DNA of 33,541 bases from Erysipelothrix sp. (GTDB lineage Bacteria; Bacillota_I; Bacilli_A; Erysipelotrichales; Erysipelotrichaceae): contig JAGXRX010000016.1 of assembly GCA_018335655.1 (NCBI GenBank), forward strand, positions 1 through 33,541, read 5' to 3'. The position numbers were made by a program, and so were the translations under genes. Shown piece after piece: positions 16,380-25,665 of the stretch. Every line of letters begins with the position of its first letter. Position 1 is the first letter of the stretch. The notes under the pieces are model-generated. The model worked only from the letters and a program-made list of their open reading frames with translations. It ran no database searches and was not told the origin of the DNA.

Positions 16380-17649
16380 AGCAATTGTCGGTGCAAACTG
16401 GGGTGATGAAGGCAAAGGTAAAGTTACAGATGTCTTTGCACAAACGAGTGATATTGTCATTCGTTATCAAGGTGGTAATAATGCTGGGCATACCATCATT
16501 AATGAATATGGAAAATTTGCTTTACACATGTTGCCAAGTGGAATCTTTAATCCTCACACACTAAATGTGATTGGTCCTGGTGTTGCCCTTAATATTCACG
16601 CCTTAATGAAAGAAATTAAGATGGTTAAGGAGCGCTATCCTCATCCGATTAAACTTGTTGTGTCTGATCGTGCTCAAGTTGTGATGTCTTATCATACTTT
16701 ATTTGATGGACTTGAAGAAGAGCGTATGGGAAAAGCTTCCTTTGGAAGTACAAAATCAGGGATTGCTCCCTTCTATAGTGACAAATATGCAAAACTTGGA
16801 TTTCAAGTTCAAGAACTGTTTCACAGTGAAAGTGTTCATGCAAAATTAGATCGTGTTTTACCTGCTAAGAATGCTTTATTAGAACACTTATATAAGACTA
16901 AACCACTAAATAAAGAAGATTTACTTCTTGAAATTGAAACGTTAAAAGAAGCAATTGCACCTTATGTGAGTGATACCTTTGTTTTACTTCAAGAAGCAAT
17001 CACTGAAAATAAAACCATCTTATGTGAAGGCCAACTTGGTGCTTTGCGTGATCCAGATTATGGAATATATCCATACTCGACATCCTCTTCAACACTAGCT
17101 TCCTATGCACCATTAGGTTCAGGTTTAATGAGTAGTCTTGATGAAGTATGGGCTGTCACTAAGGCATATTCTAGTGCGGTTGGTGCAGGTCCTTTTGTGG
17201 CAGAACTTGAAGGTGAAACTGCACAAACTCTACGCTCACGCGGTGGTGATGCCGGTGAATATGGAGCAACCACAGGTCGTCCTCGTAGTGTTGGTTGGTT
17301 TGATGGCGTCGCAACACGTTATGGTTGTGCGATTCAAAAAGCAACTCACGTTGTTTTGACTAACATTGATGTTCTTTCCTACTTAGAGCGAATTCCTGTA
17401 ATCACCCACTATGAACTTGAAGATGGAACAATTACAAATCACTTTGTAGCCACTTCTCTGCTTTGGAATGCAAAACCGGTATATACCTATTTTGATGGAT
17501 GGTTAAGTGATATTACTCAAGTATGTCAGTATGATGATTTACCACTTAATGCGAAACTATACGTTGAAGCCCTTGAAAAATTGATTGGTGTTCCTATTGC
17601 CATGGTTTCTAATGGACCTAAGCGTAGTCAAATCCTAAAACGACTTTAA
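16372..17649 (+). CDS. purA: Adenylosuccinate synthetase
   Basis: This 425-residue enzyme joins IMP and aspartate using GTP. The N-terminal phosphate-binding loop is GANWGDEGKGKVTD (Asp12 and Lys15 in the active site), followed by QGGNNAGHTI with the catalytic His near 40. Later motifs include SSTLASYAPLGSGL, the RSRGGDAGEYGATTGRPRSVGW region near 282-301, and LTNIDVLS for guanine binding. The length is that of the bacterial family. It starts 8 bases before the purB stop and is followed by a strong terminator, so it closes the nucleotidase-purB-purA operon. Confidence 0.96.
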   Translation: MIKAIVGANWGDEGKGKVTDVFAQTSDIVIRYQGGNNAGHTIINEYGKFALHMLPSGIFNPHTLNVIGPGVALNIHALMKEIKMVKERYPHPIKLVVSDRAQVVMSYHTLFDGLEEERMGKASFGSTKSGIAPFYSDKYAKLGFQVQELFHSESVHAKLDRVLPAKNALLEHLYKTKPLNKEDLLLEIETLKEAIAPYVSDTFVLLQEAITENKTILCEGQLGALRDPDYGIYPYSTSSSTLASYAPLGSGLMSSLDEVWAVTKAYSSAVGAGPFVAELEGETAQTLRSRGGDAGEYGATTGRPRSVGWFDGVATRYGCAIQKATHVVLTNIDVLSYLERIPVITHYELEDGTITNHFVATSLLWNAKPVYTYFDGWLSDITQVCQYDDLPLNAKLYVEALEKLIGVPIAMVSNGPKRSQILKRL

Positions 17650-17670
17650 AGCATGCCTAGCATGCTTTTA
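17648..17670 (+). terminator. Terminator of purA
   Basis: AAAGCATGC, loop CTA and GCATGCTTT form a nine-pair stem followed by a short T-rich tail, starting within the purA stop codon. The T run is short, so termination may be incomplete. Confidence 0.65.
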
Positions 17671-17683
17671 TATGCACTATACT

Positions 17684-17710
17684 GCATGTAAACATGCGCT
17701 CTAGCGCATG
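17684..17710. repeat. Overlapping GCATG palindromes upstream of the XRE gene
   Basis: GCATGT-AA-ACATGC (17684-17697) and CATGCGCT-CT-AGCGCATG (17693-17710) are inverted repeats that share bases. Together with the purA terminator they place GCATG/CATGC motifs six times in about 65 bases, ending 16 bases before the first ATG of the XRE regulator. They could be its operators or a second hairpin. Confidence 0.5.
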
Positions 17711-17726
17711 GTCAAGACTTGATTGA

Positions 17727-18032
17727 ATGGGTATGATTAAATCTATGAACAAACCTTATTCAACTAAATCGGTCGGAAGTCGGATTCGTGTCCGACGTGA
17801 ACAAATGGGTCTATCACGAGAAGATTTAGCACAATTAACAAGTATTTCCGTAAGACAACTTGCAGATATTGAACTTGGTCATACTTCAATGTCTGTTAAG
17901 TCATTAGTAAGTTTGATTGAAGTACTTACTATAAGTGCTGATTACATTCTATTTGGACAAGAAGTGGAAGATAATGATGTCCACCAATTTGTCAGTGATT
18001 TACTAAAACATTATGATATAACTAAAAAATAA
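17727..18032 (+). CDS. XRE-family helix-turn-helix regulator
   Basis: This small protein (101 residues from the first ATG) has a Cro/C1-type HTH at about residues 15-70. GSRIRVRREQMGLSREDLAQ leads into SISVRQLADIELGHTSMSVKSL (two helices and the recognition region), and the domain closes with SADYILFGQ, a common XRE ending. It should bind DNA as a dimer. ATGs at codons 1, 3 and 7 are all possible starts and none has a clear Shine-Dalgarno site. The one at 17745 (MNKPYSTKSVGSRIR) gives the usual spacing to the HTH. Palindromes directly upstream suggest autoregulation. It converges on mvaS and shares a terminator with it. Confidence 0.8.
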   Translation: MGMIKSMNKPYSTKSVGSRIRVRREQMGLSREDLAQLTSISVRQLADIELGHTSMSVKSLVSLIEVLTISADYILFGQEVEDNDVHQFVSDLLKHYDITKK

Positions 18033-18054
18033 AGAGTCGATGACTCTTTATTTT
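18022..18054. terminator. Bidirectional terminator between the XRE gene and mvaS
   Basis: AATAAAGAGTC, loop GAT and GACTCTTTATT (18028-18052) form an eleven-pair stem with T runs on both strands. The stop codons of both convergent genes lie inside the stem arms. Confidence 0.9.
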
Positions 18055-19169
18055 ACTTTCTTATAGTTGCGATGACCATGTGTTGTACTTTCATGGACAA
18101 AGGTTTGATATGGTTTAACATAATGACTTAAATCAATATCAGAAGCATACTCCTTCAATTCATAATGTTGCATGAGTTCAATATAGTCATCCATACTTAA
18201 GGCTTGACGTCCTTCTAGAAGTTGATTAAGTGAAGTCTTGTTTATACCTTCTTGATAGTTTTCATTAAGGGTAATGGTGAAGAACTCAGCCATAGCACCT
18301 GATCCATAGGCAAACATACCAATGGTTTCATCTTTTAAGTCTTCTTTCGCATGTAATAACACTGAAATCAAACTTAAATATAGTGATCCATTGTAAATGT
18401 TTCCTACAACTGAACCTAGTTCCTTGACGATATTAAGATGTGCTTCATCCATAGGATACGTAAGCATGCGATTTGCTTTATTCGCCATGTTTGCGAAAGG
18501 AAGGTGGAAACATGTGTATCGTCTAGATTGGTGATCTTCAACTTCTTTTAGCATGTCTTGGTATAAGCCAATGGAGAGTTTACCATCGACAAGTGGTACT
18601 TTAGAGAAGATTGGTCTGTAGAAATCCTTTTCATTACGAACTGCCTTTAAACCTTCATTGATACTTCCCAAACGAGGATTCATTGAGATAAGCATGGCGA
18701 TTGCCCCAGCACCTTGAGTGACTTCTCCTGAGTTTTCAAAACCATACCAAGCAATATCACTTGATAGCACTAGAACTTTCTTAGTAGGGTGTGAGCGTAC
18801 GTAATCCATAGCAAGAAACATAGCACCAGTTGATGCATAACATGCTTGTTTGAGTTCAATTGCACGAGTGTTAGAGGGTAATCCAAGTAAATCTAAAGCA
18901 TAGATTGATGCTGCTTTAGAATAATCTATGCCTGTTTCTGTCGCAAAGAGCACCATATCAATGCTTGCTTTATCATGATCATCGAGTATCGTATGTGCTG
19001 CTTCACAAGCCATGGTAACAACATCTTCATTATGAGATACCATTGCCATTTCACGTTGGCCAATCCCTTGAGTATATTTATTAGAATCAACACCACGAGC
19101 TTGAGCTAATGTAGTGAGTGGTAATACTGTTTTAGGAACATAACATCCTAGTTTATCAATGCCAATCAT
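18048..19169 (-). CDS. mvaS: Hydroxymethylglutaryl-CoA synthase
   Basis: This 373-residue thiolase-fold enzyme condenses acetyl-CoA with acetoacetyl-CoA to HMG-CoA, the first committed step of the mevalonate route to isoprenoids. The catalytic residues match the bacterial family: Glu78 in FATETGID, Cys110 in KQACYASTGA and His222 in CFHLPFANMANK. The longest frame starts at 19190, but AAAGGGG lies properly before the ATG at 19169, and that ATG follows the mvaA stop by one base, giving the usual MIGIDKLGCYVPK start. It forms an operon with mvaA and ends in the shared bidirectional terminator. Confidence 0.94.
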   Translation of the reverse strand: MIGIDKLGCYVPKTVLPLTTLAQARGVDSNKYTQGIGQREMAMVSHNEDVVTMACEAAHTILDDHDKASIDMVLFATETGIDYSKAASIYALDLLGLPSNTRAIELKQACYASTGAMFLAMDYVRSHPTKKVLVLSSDIAWYGFENSGEVTQGAGAIAMLISMNPRLGSINEGLKAVRNEKDFYRPIFSKVPLVDGKLSIGLYQDMLKEVEDHQSRRYTCFHLPFANMANKANRMLTYPMDEAHLNIVKELGSVVGNIYNGSLYLSLISVLLHAKEDLKDETIGMFAYGSGAMAEFFTITLNENYQEGINKTSLNQLLEGRQALSMDDYIELMQHYELKEYASDIDLSHYVKPYQTFVHESTTHGHRNYKKVK

Positions 19170-19170
19170 T

Positions 19171-20220
19171 CTATTTCCCCTTTCGCTCAATGGTTTGATG
19201 AGCTTTCACTAATTCATGTGGATTACTAAGAGCACTTAGTAATGATAATTCACCACATAATACAAGTGCTGCGGCAATGTGAGCCATTCTAACTGCGCCA
19301 TCGCTTTGATCACACCCCATAATCTTTAATGCATCATTCGCATCATCATTATCTTTTCCATGCCCTACAGTTCCCACAATGATGTTAGGTAAGGTTACTG
19401 TAAAGACTAACTCATCATTTTCAAGATAAGTATGTGTAATCCCTTGTGAACCTTCCACAATATTAGCACCATCTTGTCCTGTTGCGATATAGAATGCGAG
19501 TAACATGTTTGCAAAGTGCGCATTTGCACTTTGTACCCCACCAGCAATAATCGAACCAATCATATTTTTCTTTAAGTTTAAATCAATAATCTTTTCTGGA
19601 GTAGTCTTTAAGATTTCATGACAATGCTCTCTTGAAATTCTCATTGAGGCAACCATATGTTTACCTCGTCCTAAAATAGCATTAACACTTGATGTTTTCT
19701 TGTCAGTGCAATAATTTCCGGACAATGAAACATATCGAAGTGTTGTAAACTTCTCTAACAGCATTGTGGCAATGGCATCGGAGGCAAATGTAGACATGTT
19801 ATGACCTGATGCATTACCTGTTTCATACGCAAAGCGGATGAAAAGTAAATTGGATATGATGTGTGTATCTATCTTCTTTAACTTAGCATATTTCGAGTGT
19901 TTTGAGACAATTGATTCTTGAAACTCTTGAACATTTGCTTTAACAAATTCACTGACTTGAAGTGCTTCAAGTGGGTGTTGTGCTTCAAACAAAACAGATC
20001 GGGTCATATGATCTGAGATTAAAGTTGTTTCTAGTGTTTTAGTTAATCGTGTGAGTTTTGCACCACGACCAACAGAATGAAACAAAGTTGTTTCATAGGT
20101 AGCAAGTGGAGCACTTAAGGTAATGTCACTAATACTGACATCCTTATTGTTCATTGCTTTAAAATATAGCGGTCCCACCCAAGAAGTGGGGACTCGTGTA
20201 AATGTTTTGCGTTCTGACAT
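19171..20220 (-). CDS. mvaA: Hydroxymethylglutaryl-CoA reductase, short form
   Basis: This 349-residue enzyme reduces HMG-CoA to mevalonate. The catalytic set is visible: Glu43 in APLATYETTLF, Lys174/175 in SGNYCTDKKTSSVN, Asp250 in ATGQDGANIVEGSQ, and the C-terminal His341 in ELVKAHQ. The order and wording of these blocks resemble the class I core (compare TTEG, GNFCSDKK, GQDPAQNVESSQ). The cofactor block, normally GDAMGMN, reads GNASGHN at 135-141. It lacks membrane helices and is much shorter than the roughly 420-residue class II enzymes common in Bacillota. AGAAGG precedes the ATG, supporting this start. It is the first gene of the mvaA-mvaS operon. Confidence 0.9.
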   Translation of the reverse strand: MSERKTFTRVPTSWVGPLYFKAMNNKDVSISDITLSAPLATYETTLFHSVGRGAKLTRLTKTLETTLISDHMTRSVLFEAQHPLEALQVSEFVKANVQEFQESIVSKHSKYAKLKKIDTHIISNLLFIRFAYETGNASGHNMSTFASDAIATMLLEKFTTLRYVSLSGNYCTDKKTSSVNAILGRGKHMVASMRISREHCHEILKTTPEKIIDLNLKKNMIGSIIAGGVQSANAHFANMLLAFYIATGQDGANIVEGSQGITHTYLENDELVFTVTLPNIIVGTVGHGKDNDDANDALKIMGCDQSDGAVRMAHIAAALVLCGELSLLSALSNPHELVKAHQTIERKGK

Positions 20221-20252
20221 AATGTGCCTTCTTTTATAGTTAAGCGAAATAT

Positions 20253-20281
20253 ATTGTACACTAATTTAGTCGTGTTGACTA
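20253..20281 (-). promoter_or_regulatory. Promoter of mvaA-mvaS
   Basis: The minus strand reads TAGTCA (20276-20281), a 17-base spacer and TACAAT (20253-20258), about 32 bases before the mvaA ATG. The rest of the 146-base gap up to the EamA gene shows nothing I can name. Confidence 0.55.
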
Positions 20282-20366
20282 TGCTTGCACTAATAACTTA
20301 GCTTAAGAAACCTGATGCTTCATTCATCTTGTAAGACAAAACATCTTAAATAGAACTAAATAATGA

Positions 20367-21257
20367 CTACGATTTCACTGATAATACACTACCACGTACA
20401 CCAAGTATAACAGCCACAGCACTCAGTGCGTGCCAAAGACTAAAAGGTTCTGACAATAACACTACACCTACAATAATTGAGACCACAGTGGCTAAATTAG
20501 CATAAACACTCACAGTAGCACTCATGAGTTTACCAAGCGCATAATTAATTAAAAAGAATCCCCCAATTGATGCGACAATGCCTAAATACAACAGAGAATA
20601 AGATAACTGAGGGTGTTTAATTAATAGTTCAAGATTCCAAGGTTGAGATTGGGTTATTACTTCAAATCCATGAAGACAAGTAAATCCAAGTGCCCCTACT
20701 CCCATCATCATGTATGTTAATGATAAGGCATCCATATGATTAGATGCTTCTTTGGATAAAATGTTAAAGACTCCTGCTGATATGACTGCTCCAAACATTA
20801 AAAGAATACCTAGTAGTGAGGATACTGTAGCATCTTCACTAGCATTTAAAAGAGTAAGTGCAATGACTCCACTAAAACTTAATAGCATCCAAAGTAATTG
20901 CTTAAGATTTAGTGGTTGTTGAAGGCGAATCGACGCCATAAACAAAGTCACTAAAGGAATCAATGCAATCATTATTCCTGCTAAAGAAGAAGGAACCATT
21001 GATAGTCCTATATTTTCAAAAGTAAAGTATAAGATCGGTTGCGCAATGACTACAGGAAGCGCAAAGCGAAGCATTGAGGGGTTGATTTTAATTTTAATAA
21101 TCTTTAAAGATACTAGTATATGCATTACACCAAATGCAATGATAAAGCGTAGTGACAATAAACCAAAAGGTGTTAACAGACTTAACGCAAGTTTAGAGAA
21201 GATAAACGAAACTCCAAATATTGATGCGAAACCAAGTCCAGCTAAATGTGCTTTCAT
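20367..21257 (-). CDS. EamA/DMT-family transporter
   Basis: This 296-residue protein has about ten membrane helices in two homologous five-helix EamA repeats (roughly residues 5-135 and 147-293). GVSFIFSKLALSLLTPFGLLSLRF in the first repeat and LLYLGIVASIGGFFLINYALGKLMSATVSVYANL in the second are typical of the drug/metabolite transporter superfamily. The substrate cannot be predicted; members export amino acids and other metabolites. The gene begins 12 bases after the deoxynucleoside kinase and may be co-transcribed with it. The ribosome site is weak (AGTAAG). Confidence 0.85.
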   Translation of the reverse strand: MKAHLAGLGFASIFGVSFIFSKLALSLLTPFGLLSLRFIIAFGVMHILVSLKIIKIKINPSMLRFALPVVIAQPILYFTFENIGLSMVPSSLAGIMIALIPLVTLFMASIRLQQPLNLKQLLWMLLSFSGVIALTLLNASEDATVSSLLGILLMFGAVISAGVFNILSKEASNHMDALSLTYMMMGVGALGFTCLHGFEVITQSQPWNLELLIKHPQLSYSLLYLGIVASIGGFFLINYALGKLMSATVSVYANLATVVSIIVGVVLLSEPFSLWHALSAVAVILGVRGSVLSVKS

Positions 21258-21269
21258 TAATCGTTTGTT

Positions 21270-21932
21270 TTACTTACTATCGATTTCTTGAAGACGTTCA
21301 AGAATTCTCATTAGGATATACTCACGATCATCTTCATTTGCTTCAAAATCTAGATGATCGACATTGATAACAAGTACTTCAGAAATGTTGTATTGTGAGA
21401 AATACACTTCATACTCAGCATTAAGTCTTTCCCAATAAGCACGCTCTACAATTTGCTCATAATCACGTCCACGCTTTTCAATACGACGAATAGCTTCATC
21501 CACTGAAACTTGAAGGTAAACCATAAGTTTTGGAGGAGCAACATGTTCAAGCATATTTTGGTAGAGTTCTTGATAGATTTCAAACTCAATGTCTTCCATC
21601 TCTTGATTTGCATTAAGCATCGAAGCAAAGATTGCATCGCCATATATTGAGCGATCCATGACAGCTTTTGTCACATGAACTGCTTCTTTAATATGTGCAA
21701 AACGCTTATTTAAGAAAAATACTTGTAATGGGAATGAATAACGAGCACGATCGTAATAAAACTTATCAAGGATAGGATTATCGACAACAGGTTCGCGAAA
21801 TGGAACGAAGTTAAGTTTTACTAAATGCTCAAGTAAACTACTTTTCCCAACACCGACTACCCCTTCAATAATAACCATATCACATGGATTTTCATGATTA
21901 ACTTTTTCAAATAACTTTGCATAATTTGTCAT
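21270..21932 (-). CDS. Deoxynucleoside kinase (dAK/dGK type)
   Basis: This 220-residue cytoplasmic enzyme phosphorylates deoxynucleosides for DNA precursor salvage. Its P-loop is GVVGVGKS at residues 24-31, the DRS motif (MDRSIYGD) is near 92, and an Arg-rich LID segment RRIEKRGRDYEQ is near 150. These are the three hallmarks of the dNK family. The base specificity (dA, dG or dC) is not clear from the sequence. The longest frame starts at 22016 within the groEL terminator region; AGAGGAAA sits before the ATG at 21932, so I use that. It lies downstream of groEL after a strong terminator. Confidence 0.88.
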   Translation of the reverse strand: MTNYAKLFEKVNHENPCDMVIIEGVVGVGKSSLLEHLVKLNFVPFREPVVDNPILDKFYYDRARYSFPLQVFFLNKRFAHIKEAVHVTKAVMDRSIYGDAIFASMLNANQEMEDIEFEIYQELYQNMLEHVAPPKLMVYLQVSVDEAIRRIEKRGRDYEQIVERAYWERLNAEYEVYFSQYNISEVLVINVDHLDFEANEDDREYILMRILERLQEIDSK

Positions 21933-21989
21933 AGTACTATTTCCTCTTCTTTGACACTTAACCCATTTTATCACACAAAACCTATTGGA

Positions 21990-22023
21990 ATAAAAGAAAG
22001 ACTTGTGAAATCTCACAAGTCTT
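21990..22023 (-). terminator. Terminator of groESL
   Basis: On the minus strand AAGACTTGTGA, loop GATT and TCACAAGTCTT form an eleven-pair stem followed by TCTTTTATT, five bases after the groEL stop. Confidence 0.88.
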
Positions 22024-22027
22024 CATT

Positions 22028-23931
<1,904 letters not shown>

Positions 23932-23948
23932 AAGACCTCCTTTAATTA

Positions 23949-23975
23949 TTAGCACTTAGCATAATAGAGTGCTAA
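23949..23975. promoter_or_regulatory. CIRCE operator (HrcA binding site)
   Basis: TTAGCACTT, nine bases, and GAGTGCTAA form the CIRCE inverted repeat with one deviation from the canonical TTAGCACTC-N9-GAGTGCTAA. It lies between the promoter and the ribosome site of groES, the usual place. HrcA should repress groESL here; hrcA itself is not in the window. Confidence 0.95.
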
Positions 23976-23983
23976 CACACTTA

Positions 23984-24011
23984 ATTATACTAACCTTAAC
24001 ATAAGTGTCAA
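23984..24011 (-). promoter_or_regulatory. Promoter of groESL
   Basis: On the minus strand the perfect hexamers TTGACA (24006-24011) and TATAAT (23984-23989) lie 16 bases apart, directly upstream of CIRCE. Confidence 0.88.
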
Positions 24012-24019
24012 GTAAGATA

Positions 24020-24046
24020 TAAAAAAATAGATGTTCCCATCTATCT
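24020..24046 (-). terminator. Terminator of cysK-cysE
   Basis: On the minus strand ATAGATG, loop GGAA and CATCTAT are followed by a long T run. It begins a few bases after the cysE stop and ends just before the groES promoter. Confidence 0.8.
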
Positions 24047-24049
24047 TTT

Positions 24050-24556
24050 CTATTTTTTAAGTGATCGTGCAGGGACTCCCCCAACAACACTGTGTGGTGG
24101 AAGTGATTTTGTGACAACCGCATTAGCCCCTACCATCGAATTATCTCCAATCAAAATATTACCCATGATCTTACACCCAGCACCAAGTACCACATTGTTT
24201 CCAATGGTAGGATGACGCTTAACACTTTCTAAGCTTTTCCCACCTAAAGTAACACCATGATACATCGTAACATCATCGCCAATAACACTTGTTTCTCCAA
24301 TGACAACACCTAATCCATGGTCGATAAACAATCGCTTACCAATGGTAGCCCCTGGATGAATTTCAATGCCTGTTAAGAAACGAGCAAATTGGGAAATAAG
24401 ACGTGCTAAGAAGTAGAAGTGAATTTTATAGAAAACACGTGCAATACGATACCACATTAAAGCATGAACCCCAGGATATAGCAAAATGATTTCTAGATAA
24501 GATTTTGCAGCTGGATCTCGTTTTTTGATGGATTGTATTGTATCCAATAAGGCCAT
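24050..24556 (-). CDS. cysE: Serine O-acetyltransferase
   Basis: This 168-residue enzyme transfers acetyl from acetyl-CoA to serine, giving O-acetylserine, the substrate of the CysK encoded just upstream. A helical N-terminal part (about 1-60) precedes a left-handed beta-helix of hexapeptide repeats: [21 protein letters not shown] with the catalytic Asp-His, then [12 protein letters not shown] and [20 protein letters not shown]. It is the short form typical of many anaerobes and Bacillota, lacking the long N-terminal domain of E. coli CysE. The start lies 2 bases after the cysK stop, with GAGGAG as ribosome site. Both genes are controlled by the leader upstream of cysK. Confidence 0.93.
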   Translation of the reverse strand: MALLDTIQSIKKRDPAAKSYLEIILLYPGVHALMWYRIARVFYKIHFYFLARLISQFARFLTGIEIHPGATIGKRLFIDHGLGVVIGETSVIGDDVTMYHGVTLGGKSLESVKRHPTIGNNVVLGAGCKIMGNILIGDNSMVGANAVVTKSLPPHSVVGGVPARSLKK

Positions 24557-24558
24557 TA

Positions 24559-25479
24559 TTACTCCTCTTTCAGTAAGTATGGAGATGATAAATAACGCTC
24601 CCCGGTATCAGGAAGTAAGACTAAGACATGTTTGCCTTTGTTTTCTTCCATCATTGCATAATCATACGCTATTTTAAAGGCTGCGCCTGATGATATGCCC
24701 ACAAATAATCCTGCTTTTGAAGCAAGTTGGCGAGCAAAGTCCCCTGCTTCTTCATCTTCGACAGTCTTTACAACATCAAAAGCATTTAAATCAAGAGTGT
24801 TAGGAATAAATCCTGCTCCAATTCCATAAATATGATGCTTCCCTGGAGTTCCTTTTGAAATCACAGGAGAATTCGCAGGTTCCACCGCGACAATTAGGAC
24901 ATCTTCAAAGGTTTCTTTAAGGACTTGTCCTACTCCTGAAACAGTACCACCAGTTCCAACTCCAGACACAAAGACATCAACTTTCGCTAGATCGCTTAAA
25001 ATTTCTTTTACGGTTGTTTCTCGATGCGTACGTGGATTCACAATATTCTCAAACTGAGATGGCATGAATGTATTTTCTTCTTGAGCAAGCATTTCATGGG
25101 CTATCGCAAGTGAGCCTTTCATACCTTTTGTGCCATCTGAAAGCACAAGGTTTCCCCCATATGCTTTGATGAGTTTACGACGCTCAATGGTCATAGTTTC
25201 AGGCATAACGATGGTAAGTTTCAAATTTAGTGCAGCACATACCATGGCTAATCCTACCCCTGTATTACCAGAGGATGCTTCTATGATGTGGGTTTGAGGA
25301 TTAATTAATCCTCTATTGAGTCCTTCTTGAATCATGGCGTGGGCAATACGATCTTTGACACTTCCACCTGGATTAAAGAATTCGACTTTAACGTATAAAT
25401 TGGCTTTTGTTTTAAAATTTTCAGAGACATCGACAATCGGTGTTTTTCCTATAAGATCTAATACACTTTTAACTAACAT
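24559..25479 (-). CDS. cysK: Cysteine synthase (O-acetylserine sulfhydrylase)
   Basis: This 306-residue PLP enzyme makes cysteine from O-acetylserine and sulfide. The PLP Lys is Lys42 in [11 protein letters not shown]. The substrate loop [12 protein letters not shown] is near 70, and the phosphate-binding loop [12 protein letters not shown] is near 176. The C-terminal segment includes GISSGAAF, with the Ser that contacts the pyridine nitrogen. The gene is the first structural gene of a cysK-cysE operon and is preceded by a leader of about 150 bases holding a Cys-rich ORF and a hairpin. Its own ribosome site (GCGAG) is weak. Confidence 0.94.
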   Translation of the reverse strand: MLVKSVLDLIGKTPIVDVSENFKTKANLYVKVEFFNPGGSVKDRIAHAMIQEGLNRGLINPQTHIIEASSGNTGVGLAMVCAALNLKLTIVMPETMTIERRKLIKAYGGNLVLSDGTKGMKGSLAIAHEMLAQEENTFMPSQFENIVNPRTHRETTVKEILSDLAKVDVFVSGVGTGGTVSGVGQVLKETFEDVLIVAVEPANSPVISKGTPGKHHIYGIGAGFIPNTLDLNAFDVVKTVEDEEAGDFARQLASKAGLFVGISSGAAFKIAYDYAMMEENKGKHVLVLLPDTGERYLSSPYLLKEE

Positions 25480-25503
25480 GGTTTTCTCGCTTTCATTGAT
25501 AAG

Positions 25504-25527
25504 AAAACTAAGGCTTCCCTTAGTTTT
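25504..25527 (-). terminator. Attenuator hairpin before cysK
   Basis: On the minus strand AAAACTAAGG, loop GAAG and CCTTAGTTTT form a ten-pair stem followed by CTTATC. The TAA stop of the leader ORF lies in the 5' arm. A leader segment CCTTTAGT (minus strand, 25563-25570) can pair with ACTAAGG of that arm with one bulge, and so could act as antiterminator. The hairpin ends 24 bases before the cysK ATG. Confidence 0.75.
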
Positions 25528-25603
25528 TAACGTTTTTCACTGTAAAAAAGGTGGGAGTTTCCACTAAAGGTTGACAACATCGATACCTGATCTTACAACA
25601 CAT
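25520..25603 (-). CDS. Cysteine-rich leader peptide of cysK-cysE (27 residues)
   Basis: This short ORF on the minus strand has a good ribosome site (GAGGTGG, about eight bases before the ATG). It begins MCCKIRYRCCQPLV and contains four Cys codons among its first ten (all TGT, as pairs at 2-3 and 9-10). Its TAA lies in the 5' arm of the hairpin before cysK. Position, Cys pairs and hairpin match the layout of amino-acid attenuators, in which a ribosome slowed by lack of charged tRNA changes RNA folding. Cys-rich leader peptides before sulfur genes are known from mycobacteria, with a different mechanism. The peptide itself need have no function. A small metal-binding protein is a less likely alternative. 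Confidence 0.75.
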   Translation of the reverse strand: MCCKIRYRCCQPLVETPTFFTVKNVKN

Positions 25604-25630
25604 TGAAACCACCTCATCTTTCTAAAAGTT

Positions 25631-25659
25631 AGTATACAACATGCATAGACAAACCTCAA
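25631..25659 (-). promoter_or_regulatory. Promoter of the cys leader and cysK-cysE
   Basis: On the minus strand TTGAGG (25654-25659), a 17-base spacer and TATACT (25631-25636) lie just downstream of the stop of the Mrp ATPase gene. The predicted transcript starts about 20 bases before the leader ATG. Confidence 0.75.
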
Positions 25660-25665
25660 GTTTAA

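Noticed and set aside
17648-17710. CRISPR or tandem repeat array
   Set aside because: The motifs are short inverted repeats without regular spacers or direct repeat units.
20282-20366. Terminator or small RNA between the EamA gene and mvaA
   Set aside because: No stable stem with a T run was found; the short partial repeats (CATCTT/AAGATG) are weak.
23949-23975. groES promoter as a SigB or CtsR site
   Set aside because: The inverted repeat matches CIRCE almost perfectly and the promoter is a consensus housekeeping type; no CtsR heptad repeat is seen.
25334-25567. 77-codon plus-strand ORF over the cysK start and leader
   Set aside because: It is antisense to cysK and the leader, has no ribosome site, and its composition looks like a shadow frame.
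25480-25665. T-box or SAM/S-box riboswitch before cysK
   Set aside because: No T-box UGGN antiterminator bulge, specifier stem or S-box core could be recognised, and the leader is short. The Cys-rich ORF with a hairpin explains the region better.
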